From JAKIWV01 sp049800095 (GTDB lineage: Archaea; Thermoplasmatota; Thermoplasmata; Lutacidiplasmatales; UBA184), in NCBI GenBank assembly GCA_049800095.1, contig JBARJD010000024.1, positions 1 to 13,641 on the forward strand: a stretch of 13,641 nucleotides of DNA, read 5' to 3'. Each line of letters starts with the position of its first letter. The stretch's first letter is position 1. Under the pieces are notes generated by a model. That model saw only the letters and a list, made by a program, of their open reading frames with translations, was not told the DNA's origin and searched no databases. This document shows, piece by piece, positions 6,832-12,174 of the stretch. A program made the translations under genes and the position numbers.

Positions 6832-7317
6832 TCAGCGACCTGAGCTGATTTTCCGTGGTACGGGCGGGGCGACCACGGTCCCATGGCTCACTTGGTAGAC
6901 CGGGAGCCCCATGTTGTCGTACATTCCGACAGCTTTTTGGACGGCCGAGACGACCAGCTTGAGCTTGATCATTTTGGGTCCCGAATCGTCGAATAGGTAC
7001 TCGTTCCAAGGCTCCTCGAGCGTCCGGAATTGAACCTCTACCTTCTCGGCGGTCTGGACCTCATCCGGAGTGGCGGGGTGTGACGGTGGCTTTCCGCGGA
7101 TTTTCGGGGGAGCGTTGACTGATACGAGGGCCACGCTCGATGGCGCATACTGCGGCTCCGGAATGCCTTCAATTGAAATCTTCAACAGCTTGAGAAGCAC
7201 AACTCGAGCCCGAATCTCGGCATTCTCCTCAAGCTCGTAGATTCCCCAACCTTCTTTGCCGATAGTGAATTCTATGTCCTTTGCGCGTCGCCAGGCCTCC
7301 GGTGTAGGGACGGCCAT
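6832..7317 (-). CDS. unknown protein, 161 residues (third gene of minus-strand cluster)
   Basis: The protein begins MAVPTPEAWRRAKDIEF at ATG 7317, 3 bp after the stop of the preceding gene, so the two are almost certainly co-transcribed. It alternates hydrophobic and charged residues in a way that suggests beta strands (EIRARVVLLKLLKISI, SVALVSVNAP, KMIKLKLVVSAV), has a Pro-rich linker around PPKIRGKPPSHPATPDEVQ (positions ~72-90), and has no signal peptide or TM helix. I do not recognise the family. The stop codon lies in a small hairpin (CTCAG-CGAC-CTGAG, 6831-6844). Its neighbours (BrnT-like protein and a second unknown) suggest a three-gene accessory module, possibly toxin-related. Confidence 0.65.
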   Translation of the reverse strand: MAVPTPEAWRRAKDIEFTIGKEGWGIYELEENAEIRARVVLLKLLKISIEGIPEPQYAPSSVALVSVNAPPKIRGKPPSHPATPDEVQTAEKVEVQFRTLEEPWNEYLFDDSGPKMIKLKLVVSAVQKAVGMYDNMGLPVYQVSHGTVVAPPVPRKISSGR

Positions 7318-7320
7318 GCT

Positions 7321-7635
7321 CTAAACAGGAAGCGGGGCGAATCCCCCAGGGATGATTGTCGTGGTGGATATTGGCAATGTAGAAGGTGGAGGACCGAGGG
7401 TTGTATCCGTCCGGCGACCTTCCGAAGAAAACGTGGTCGTCCCGTTTGTGACCAGACGTCCGTGAAGAGTCTGTTCTTTTCCCCCGCGTCTAACAAGGAC
7501 CGTGACCGCAAATGAGAGATGTGCAGTGGGAAGCCCCCCCTCGACCCGGGTCCACTGACCCGGCGCGAGTTGGAACAACTCGTCAACCGATTGAATCCGC
7601 TTCCGTGCCATAGTTAGTTGTCTACGCTTTCTCAT
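7321..7635 (-). CDS. unknown protein, ~104 residues (second gene of cluster)
   Basis: I choose ATG 7635, which overlaps the 3' end of the BrnT-like gene by 14 bp and has GAGAGG 7 nt upstream; GTG 7650 and ATG 7611 are alternatives. The N-terminus is strongly basic (MRKRRQLTMARKRIQSVDEL) and could bind nucleic acid. A middle segment (LSFAVTVLVRRGGKEQTLHG) looks like paired beta strands. The C-terminal ~35 residues are rich in Thr, Pro and Gly (TTLGPPPSTLPISTTTIIPG) and probably disordered. It is not an obvious BrnA or CopG antitoxin, although its place directly after a BrnT-like gene is where one would expect the antitoxin. Function unknown. Confidence 0.6.
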   Translation of the reverse strand: MRKRRQLTMARKRIQSVDELFQLAPGQWTRVEGGLPTAHLSFAVTVLVRRGGKEQTLHGRLVTNGTTTFSSEGRRTDTTLGPPPSTLPISTTTIIPGGFAPLPV

Positions 7636-7906
7636 AGCGACGCCTCTCACTTAAGGTTGCCCGGCGAGCGGTTACGACCTCAACTCCGCCATCCTTACGG
7701 CGCTCGACGACGATGAAGATAATCATGCCCGAAGAAGGCACCCGGGCGATTACCTCTAGGCGGGGGTTTGTGGCGCTTTTTATGCGACGGACGTACGCAT
7801 TAGAATCGCCATCCCACGCCGCCTGAATGTCGTCCAGTTCGATGGCATGACGTCCGATGTGACCGGCCCGTCGCCGTTGTATCGGTCCAAGCCTTCGACC
7901 AGCCAT
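7622..7906 (-). CDS. BrnT/DUF4258-like toxin-family protein, N-terminus probably frameshifted
   Basis: The C-terminal two thirds match the layout of BrnT-like ribonuclease toxins and their relatives: an RH-containing start (HIGRHAIELDDIQAAW), a beta strand RLEVIARVPSSGMIIFIVVE, and the typical ending VVTARRATLSERRRYEK. Upstream of about 7865-7872 the coding signal (GC-rich third positions) moves to another frame, reading AVWLVEGLDRYNGDG. Joining the two frames with one extra base gives a more BrnT-like N-terminus. So the gene either has a real -1 frameshift or this copy is inactive. The alternative frame is open only back to the IS66 boundary (7957), so the IS may also have removed the start. 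In-frame starts are ATG 7906 or GTG 7924. Confidence 0.5.
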   Translation of the reverse strand: MAGRRLGPIQRRRAGHIGRHAIELDDIQAAWDGDSNAYVRRIKSATNPRLEVIARVPSSGMIIFIVVERRKDGGVEVVTARRATLSERRRYEKA

Positions 7907-7957
7907 ACCGCGTGGGCCTTCCACGCCCCAGGCGAATTAAGATCTCGTGCCAGAGTT

Positions 7958-7976
7958 GTAGGGATTCACCTTTGTG
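7958..7976 (+). repeat. left terminal inverted repeat of IS66-like element
   Basis: GTAGGGATTCACCTTTGTG pairs with the reverse complement of 9564-9582 at 17 of 19 positions. It lies 1 bp from the transposase stop codon, so the stop is virtually in the repeat. Confidence 0.8.
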
Positions 7977-7977
7977 G

Positions 7978-9489
7978 TCAGGCTGACGGGGCGCCGAAGG
8001 CCGGGTAGCCTTTCCCTCTGAGCGCGTCCCGCACCACTTCGACAAACTTCAGACCACGGATCCGACAGGTCCGATAGACCGACATCAGCCGCTCGAGCAC
8101 CTCCGCCCCGTGCCACGAGCGGCGGCCTCCGCTGATCTTCCGATAGAGCACGTCCTGGCGCACGTGGTTCTCGGCGAGGTTGTTGTGCCAGGCGACCCCG
8201 GGCTTGCGCACGAACGTGAACACCATCGTCCGCTTGCTCCAGAGCTCCTTCGAGATCCGAGCGGCATCCCGGTCCTTCCACGGGTGCAACACGAGGTGGG
8301 CGAGCGCCCGCCTCGATGCCTTGTGAGCCCTCCGCCGCGCTCTGCCCGAGGCGTTCGGATGCCCCTCCGACCAGAGCACGGTCCCTCGCAACAACCCTCT
8401 CAACCGATCGGCGAACTCGAGGAACTCTTCGGGCGGTCGACCCGCACTGGTGAGCTTCGCCTCGGCCACTCGCAGCAACGGTCGGGGCTCGACACGATGG
8501 AGCACCTCGGCCCGCTCGACCCATCGGTTGATGTGCAAGAGATCGAGCTGGTGGTCCGCCGTCGTCAGGCAGTTGTAGGGATCCCACGCATCGCGCACGA
8601 GGGTTCCCTCGAACCCTTCGAGCATCTCGCGGACCACCTCCTGACCTCGGCTCGGGGCGATCCGGTAGACCACCGCGGTGACGTGGACGAACACCCAGAG
8701 CCAGCCGTTCTCCCCGTTGATGCGGAAGCTCGTTTCGTCCCCGTGGACCACGGGGACGTGGCGGAGCTGAGCCTTCAGCGACTCGTAGAGCGGCCCCAGC
8801 GCCTCCGCCGCCCAACTCTCCATCTTCAGCACGGCGGCGGGGCTCACTCGAACTCCGTGAGCTTCCTCGAGGCAGTCGACGACCTTGGCGACGCTGAGTC
8901 CGAGCATCCGCAGGTGGATGGCGCGGGAGAGAAGGACGAACCCGAACTGCTGGTGGGGAGGGAACGGGTCGGGCGGCTCGACCCGATGATGGCAGCCCGG
9001 GCACCGATAGCGGGGGATCTCCACGTCGAACACGAGGGGCTCGGGCGGAGGAAGATCGGTGATCGTTCTCTTCCGCACCTCGAAGGGTGCTCCGAGCCTC
9101 GTTCCGCAGTCGAGGCATCGCTCGAGCGCGAGGCGGAGGGGCGGGGAGTTGGGCTCGGGCCGAGGGCGAGCTCGGCCCAGGTGACCGGGCTGGCCCCCGG
9201 CGGGACGCGTTGGGTCCTCGCGGACCCTGCGGCGATAGAAGACCCTGCTCGAGGGGACGCCCCACGCCTCGGCGGTCTTGTCGTCGGGCGCGAGGAGGTG
9301 GAGGGTCGACTTGTAGCGTCGGAGTTCCTCCTTCAGCCGACGAATCTCATCGCGCGCGGAGTCCCGCTCTTCCTCCACGCGTCGAAGGCGACGGAGCTCT
9401 TCCAGCAGTCGCCGAGCCTCCTCTCGCGAGAGCGGGGACTTGCCGTCGGCGTGTCCCTGGAGTGCATTCTCGAGGTGCAGGAAGCTCAC
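7978..9489 (-). CDS. IS66-family transposase
   Basis: 503 residues from GTG 9489. Order of domains: an N-terminal charged coiled coil (about 22-60, EEARRLLEELRRLRRVEEER onward); a linker with PAGGQPGHLGR (96-105), typical of IS66; a zinc ribbon with Cys125/Cys128 and Cys163/Cys166; then the DDE catalytic domain. Likely catalytic residues are Asp251 (HGDETSFR), Asp300 (VRDAWDPYN) and Glu440 (NNLAENHVRQ). All are present and the frame is uninterrupted, so it may be active. The C-terminus has the IS66 tail-like RGLKFVEVVRDAL. Mechanism in the family is cut-and-paste or copy transposition by DDE chemistry. A hairpin just upstream covers the ribosome-binding site. Confidence 0.93.
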   Translation of the reverse strand: MSFLHLENALQGHADGKSPLSREEARRLLEELRRLRRVEEERDSARDEIRRLKEELRRYKSTLHLLAPDDKTAEAWGVPSSRVFYRRRVREDPTRPAGGQPGHLGRARPRPEPNSPPLRLALERCLDCGTRLGAPFEVRKRTITDLPPPEPLVFDVEIPRYRCPGCHHRVEPPDPFPPHQQFGFVLLSRAIHLRMLGLSVAKVVDCLEEAHGVRVSPAAVLKMESWAAEALGPLYESLKAQLRHVPVVHGDETSFRINGENGWLWVFVHVTAVVYRIAPSRGQEVVREMLEGFEGTLVRDAWDPYNCLTTADHQLDLLHINRWVERAEVLHRVEPRPLLRVAEAKLTSAGRPPEEFLEFADRLRGLLRGTVLWSEGHPNASGRARRRAHKASRRALAHLVLHPWKDRDAARISKELWSKRTMVFTFVRKPGVAWHNNLAENHVRQDVLYRKISGGRRSWHGAEVLERLMSVYRTCRIRGLKFVEVVRDALRGKGYPAFGAPSA

Positions 9490-9491
9490 GT

Positions 9492-9512
9492 CGCCCTCGC
9501 TTCGCGAGGGCG
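9492..9512 (-). promoter_or_regulatory. hairpin sequestering the transposase ribosome-binding site
   Basis: On the mRNA strand CGCCCTCGC-GAA-GCGAGGGCG forms a perfect 9-bp stem ending 2 nt before the GTG start (9489). The only Shine-Dalgarno-like bases, GAGGG, are inside the 3' arm. Transcripts entering from outside the IS would fold and hide the start, a known protective strategy in other IS families. Function inferred. Confidence 0.55.
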
Positions 9513-9562
9513 CGGGACACCGGAAAGAACTTACGGCGGAGAGGAATCAACCGGAAGACGGT

Positions 9563-9892
9563 TCACAAAGGTGAATGGCTACGCCCTCCCGAGGCATTCC
9601 ACACGGTCAGGCCCCACCCACTCGCCGAAGTCGGTACCGCGTGCTCGCTTACGTCGAACACTTCGATCGTGACCATATCCCACCAGTGCCCGAACGGCGA
9701 AACGACGGTAAAGTTGAACTGTTGGTCCCCGCCCGAAGCGGATACAAGCGGGGGCCCTAGCGTTCCGGGTGCGTAGCAGGTCAGCTGCGGCGTAGGGGCG
9801 CTGTAAACGAGGATGAACCAGCCACCGATCACAAGCGCCGCGACGATTGCGACACCGACGACCACGACGAGCAGCTGGGTCTTCTTCTCCAC
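9563..9892 (-). CDS. membrane-anchored exported protein truncated by the IS66 insertion
   Basis: From GTG 9892 (GGAGG 12 nt upstream) the protein starts MEKKTQLLVVVVGVAIVAAL: two Lys then one long hydrophobic helix, a signal anchor or pilin-like N-terminus. An exported domain follows with aromatic and beta-rich sequence (QQFNFTVVSPFGHWWDMVTIEV, broken here at residue ~80, then SASGWGLTVWNASGG). Native sequence stops at 9583; the last codons (RSHSPL) come from the IS end. The remaining 3' part is not found in frame on the other side of the IS: direct rejoining yields an Arg-rich frame without similar character. Upstream in-frame starts (TTG 10021, ATG 10111) would overlap the preceding gene and are less likely. 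Function unknown, probably inactive. Confidence 0.55.
   Translation of the reverse strand: MEKKTQLLVVVVGVAIVAALVIGGWFILVYSAPTPQLTCYAPGTLGPPLVSASGGDQQFNFTVVSPFGHWWDMVTIEVFDVSEHAVPTSASGWGLTVWNASGGRSHSPL
9564..9582 (-). repeat. right terminal inverted repeat of IS66-like element
   Basis: The reverse complement reads GTAGCCATTCACCTTTGTG, differing from the left end only at positions 5-6. Confidence 0.8.
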
Positions 9893-10004
9893 ACGTACGA
9901 AATGCCTCCAGCCCGTATAGACTTGGCGTCCAATCAGTCGGAGCCTCGAAAGGACTACTCCACCAGTCCCTTCGGGCCAGGGTCGCCTGGGTCCGAGTTC
10001 GAGT

Positions 10005-10214
10005 TCACGGAGACGGAGCAATCCCGTATCCGATGGCTTCGTAGAGGAGGCGGCCCGCGTGGTTAGGGCATAGATAGACCACGTGTACTTCTCCGGTCGG
10101 GTCTCTCGCAACTAGCTCGTCCGCGGAAGCCAACCTGCCGCGGCGGTAGATCTCGACCTTCTGTCCGCACCTCGCAGCCCCAACTTTGAAGTCGCATTTC
10201 GTTCCGCCGAACAT
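10005..10214 (-). CDS. small zinc-ribbon-like protein, 69 residues
   Basis: Begins MFGGTKCDFKVGAARCGQKV at ATG 10214. Two Cys in the N-terminal part (7 and 16) and a CPNH near the C-terminus (Cys49, His52) make a plausible single zinc site holding a small beta fold (KVEIYRRGRLA, GEVHVVYLCPNHAGRL). Such proteins often bind nucleic acid or partner proteins, but I cannot name the family. It precedes the truncated membrane-protein gene on the same strand by about 110 bp. No clear Shine-Dalgarno; possibly leaderless. Confidence 0.6.
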   Translation of the reverse strand: MFGGTKCDFKVGAARCGQKVEIYRRGRLASADELVARDPTGEVHVVYLCPNHAGRLLYEAIGYGIAPSP

Positions 10215-10293
10215 CGATCGACCCTAGAGACGCGCTGGCGATGAAGGATTCGACTGTCGGATCCGGTCCGATTCGGACTCCTCCGTAACTGAA

Positions 10294-10581
10294 TTGAGTG
10301 AGACCGGATTTCGTGAGGGCGTGCGTGCTGAACTTCGCCCACTCTTGGCCACTCTGCTCGTGGTTGCGGGGCTGTCACTCCTGCCGCTTGCCTTTGCATT
10401 TCCCCCGCAACCGTGTTGTTCCAAGACGGCCAGTGGGTTCACCGAATGCAATACCGGGTGTGACTTGCTCACGCCGGTGTACCCCAATCCATTTTTGCTG
10501 TTCCTAGGATCACTGCTTGTCGTCTTAGCCATTGTTCTGGTCGTGCGCACTAGACGGCGGCTCGTTAGAGCAGCGGGCTAA
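10294..10581 (+). CDS. small two-TM membrane protein with four cysteines
   Basis: 95 residues from TTG 10294; GTG 10321 would give 86 and keeps all features. Two hydrophobic helices, LLATLLVVAGLSLLPLAFAF (17-36) and PFLLFLGSLLVVLAIVLVV (66-84), flank an outside loop with CC (41-42), Cys52 and Cys56 (ECNTGC), which could form disulfides. The tail RTRRRLVRAAG is basic, so by the positive-inside rule both ends are cytoplasmic. It sits between the divergent zinc-type gene and the recombinase. No family recognised. Weak start and short length lower certainty. Confidence 0.5.
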   Translation: MSETGFREGVRAELRPLLATLLVVAGLSLLPLAFAFPPQPCCSKTASGFTECNTGCDLLTPVYPNPFLLFLGSLLVVLAIVLVVRTRRRLVRAAG

Positions 10582-10676
10582 AGCCTCCGGACAAACCGGG
10601 CGGCTTCCACCGTTCAAGACCCGAGTTCGCTACTTAGAGCCCGAGTCGATGGTTGGCCTCGGTGGCGGCCGAGATC

Positions 10677-11702
10677 ATGCCAGGAGCGTTCTCCGCGAGA
10701 GCGTTGATCTCATCCGATGCCTCTCTGCCGCCATCTCGCCTGGTTCTAACCCAATCTTGGGATGGACTGTACGGAGAGTCCTTCAACCGGTCTGCCTATG
10801 GGTTCGGATTGGAGGACGCCGTGCCCGAAAGGGAACGGCGGTGGACCAAACGAGTCGAGGCATGGGCGAGGGCACAGGAGATAGAGAAGAGATCCCAGGA
10901 AACGTACGCCGAGCATCTCTGGCGGTTCCCAGAGTATTTCGCGCAGGTCGGCTTTCGGGGCGTCTACAGCGCGACGGCCGTGACGCGGGAAGCCGTTCTC
11001 GCGTTCAAGTTCGAAGGAAAGGGTTACCGGGGAATCAACCGGGGAAAGGAGCTTGCGATCACGACGCGAGCGATGGACCTCGGTCTCCTTCGGAGCTTCC
11101 TGGCGTTCGAACAGGTGCCGCTGGCGCTCGACGAGAAGCTCTTTCGGTTCCGGCGGGGCCAGGTCAGACCCGACCGGATCCGACGGATGGACTCGAGGGA
11201 GGAGATCGCCGCGGTCTTGGCCCGAGCTCCCACAGACGAGGCCCGGGCAGTCTTTGCGCTCGGGTTGTACGGTGGGCTACGACCCGGCGAGGCACGAGCT
11301 GTGACGGTGGCGGACGTCGAGCCTTCGTTCACGGGGAAGTCGTTCGTCCGGGTGCGGAAGGGAAAGTGGTCGAAGCCCCGGCTCGTGACATTACCCCGGC
11401 ACGCGCGGAACTTGCTGCTCGCCGCGGTCGTCGGCAAGCGGCCAGAGGACCGAGTCTATCCGTACGGCCGGACGCGGCATGCCCGAGACTTGGCGGCTGC
11501 CTGCGAAGCCGCCGGTACGAGGCACTACAGCCCGCACGACCTGCGGAGGACCTACGCGTCGATGATGTTCGCCGCGGGGGCTCCTTTGGAAGCCGTGCAG
11601 GACCAGTTGGGGCACGAAGACCCACAGACCACGCGCCACTACCAGGGCCCGGTTCGGGTCGACGCCGCGGTCGCGCTGCTAGAGAATTACCTGGGAGCTT
11701 GA
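10677..11702 (+). CDS. tyrosine recombinase/integrase of the element
   Basis: 341 residues from ATG 10677 (TTG 10653 adds eight). The N-terminal SAM-like/core-binding domain (~55-160) includes KRSQETYAEHLWRFPEYFAQ. The catalytic domain follows with all key residues: Arg202 (GLYGGLRPGEAR), a Lys in the beta hairpin (VRKGKWSKPRLV, 228 or 230), His287 and Arg290 (HDLRRTYAS), His313 (QLGHEDPQTT) and nucleophile Tyr322 (RHYQG). It is thus intact and potentially active in DNA cutting and rejoining via a 3'-phosphotyrosine. The stop at 11702 lies 12 bp from the 68-bp repeat, convergent with rnpB, so its transcript can run antisense into the RNase P RNA. A diverged copy of its last codons is found at 4250-4303. 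Confidence 0.92.
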   Translation: MPGAFSARALISSDASLPPSRLVLTQSWDGLYGESFNRSAYGFGLEDAVPERERRWTKRVEAWARAQEIEKRSQETYAEHLWRFPEYFAQVGFRGVYSATAVTREAVLAFKFEGKGYRGINRGKELAITTRAMDLGLLRSFLAFEQVPLALDEKLFRFRRGQVRPDRIRRMDSREEIAAVLARAPTDEARAVFALGLYGGLRPGEARAVTVADVEPSFTGKSFVRVRKGKWSKPRLVTLPRHARNLLLAAVVGKRPEDRVYPYGRTRHARDLAAACEAAGTRHYSPHDLRRTYASMMFAAGAPLEAVQDQLGHEDPQTTRHYQGPVRVDAAVALLENYLGA

Positions 11703-11714
11703 AAAATGGAAAAA

Positions 11715-11782
11715 GGGCGTTTGAGGGGCATACGTACCGGCGATTTCTCGCCGGTACGGCCAGGTCGCGGTAGTAAGCCCCT
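11715..11782 (+). repeat. right 68-bp direct repeat (attR): native 3' end of rnpB plus downstream DNA
   Basis: Exact copy of 4316-4383. Positions 11759-11782 are the 3' end of the complete RNase P RNA gene on the minus strand, and 11715-11758 are downstream of it. Beyond 11782 rnpB continues, whereas the left copy does not. Confidence 0.88.
11733..11758. repeat. 26-bp inverted repeat inside att: candidate recombinase core site
   Basis: Arms CGTACCGGCG and CGCCGGTACG flank ATTTCT; pairing extends one further base pair. Also present at 4334-4359. Two ~10-bp inverted arms around a 6-bp spacer is the usual geometry of a tyrosine-recombinase crossover site. As RNA on the minus strand it would be a hairpin with GAAA loop directly after the mature RNase P RNA end, so a processing or termination role is an alternative. 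Confidence 0.55.
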
Positions 11783-12071
11783 TTCTGTTTCAGGCAGCAT
11801 TCGACTGCGCGCCTTCCTCGACGGTCGGGAAACCTTCTTCATCCCGTCACTTAGGGCTTGCTCCTGGGGAGCCGGCCGTTTCACCATATCCCAAGGGATC
11901 CTCCGACGCAACGCCTTCACCGTGCCCTTGGGCTGTGTCGTTTCTGCTCCGTTGCTCGCGCTCTCGCCCGGTGGGTTCCCGCCCACCCCCATGGCTTCCG
12001 GAGAGGGGACTTTCCTCAGCGGTCGGTTGTTGCCAACGCGGGCCACCGTCAGCTGCCCTCCGCCTCCTGGC
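11759..12071 (-). ncRNA. rnpB: RNase P RNA, archaeal type
   Basis: Catalytic RNA of RNase P, which matures tRNA 5' ends. The universal blocks are all present in order on the minus strand. Conserved region I is CTGAGGAAAGTCCCC (12005-12019). The AGCAGAAACGACACA block is at 11934-11948. GGTGAAACGGCCGGC with GGAGCAAGCCC falls within 11853-11885. Region V is ACAGAAAGGGGCTTA (11774-11788). Helix P1 can be drawn between GCCAGG...GCGG at the 5' end and CCGC...CCTGGC at the 3' end, which sets both ends and gives ~313 nt, normal for archaea. A GCAA-capped hairpin GTTG-GCAA-CAAC near 12024-12035 fits P3. Ends are accurate to a few nt. Its 3' 24 nt are duplicated at 4360-4383. Confidence 0.92.
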
Positions 12072-12092
12072 GGTCGGAGCGACGCGGGACGA

Positions 12093-12101
12093 CTCAATAA
12101 C
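12093..12101 (-). promoter_or_regulatory. TATA-like box of rnpB
   Basis: GTTATTGAG on the minus strand, centred ~26 nt before the 5' end of RNase P RNA deduced independently from helix P1. Confidence 0.5.
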
Positions 12102-12147
12102 GGTTCGCTCGTCTCGCTTCGACGTTCGACGGGCCCCGGCCAAACGA

Positions 12148-12154
12148 CAATAAG
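12148..12154 (+). promoter_or_regulatory. TATA-like box of the hisA-like gene
   Basis: CAATAAG lies 21-27 nt before ATG 12175, with no Shine-Dalgarno in between, which fits a leaderless archaeal mRNA. Confidence 0.45.
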
Positions 12155-12174
12155 GGCACCCCCTTCGACCGACC

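Larger units (their letters stand above)
7958..9582 (-). mobile_element. IS66-family insertion sequence, 1,625 bp, single transposase gene
   Basis: Defined by 19-bp terminal inverted repeats starting GTAG (IS66 ends usually start GTAA) around one long transposase ORF. The accessory tnpA/tnpB genes of classical IS66 are absent, as in the simpler single-ORF branch. The expected 8-bp target duplication is not seen: left flank CCAGAGTT, right flank GCCCTCCC. That suggests a deletion or recombination after insertion, or ends that are old. The insertion truncates the membrane-protein gene on its right and abuts the BrnT-like gene on its left. Confidence 0.85.
4316..11782. mobile_element. putative integrative element inserted at the 3' end of rnpB
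   Basis: Bounds are the 68-bp perfect direct repeats (7,399 bp apart). A tyrosine recombinase gene ends 12 bp inside the right repeat, the usual position for the integrase of an element that targets an RNA gene. The right repeat completes a full-length RNase P RNA gene, while the left carries only its 3' scrap; this asymmetry is the signature of integration with target restoration. Cargo includes an acetolactate-synthase-like enzyme, a three-gene unknown cluster, an IS66 element, and small membrane and zinc-type proteins. No replication gene is visible, so it is more like a genomic island than a plasmid. Boundaries are seen directly; mobility is inferred. Confidence 0.75.

Noticed and set aside
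7937..9265. 442-codon minus frame and 520-codon plus frame (8110-9672) over the IS
   Set aside because: Both are GC-driven shadows of the IS66 transposase, which has a zinc ribbon and DDE residues.
10532..11773. 413-codon plus-strand frame overlapping the recombinase
   Set aside because: It is an Arg/Gly-rich shadow in another frame of the recombinase gene, which has all catalytic residues.
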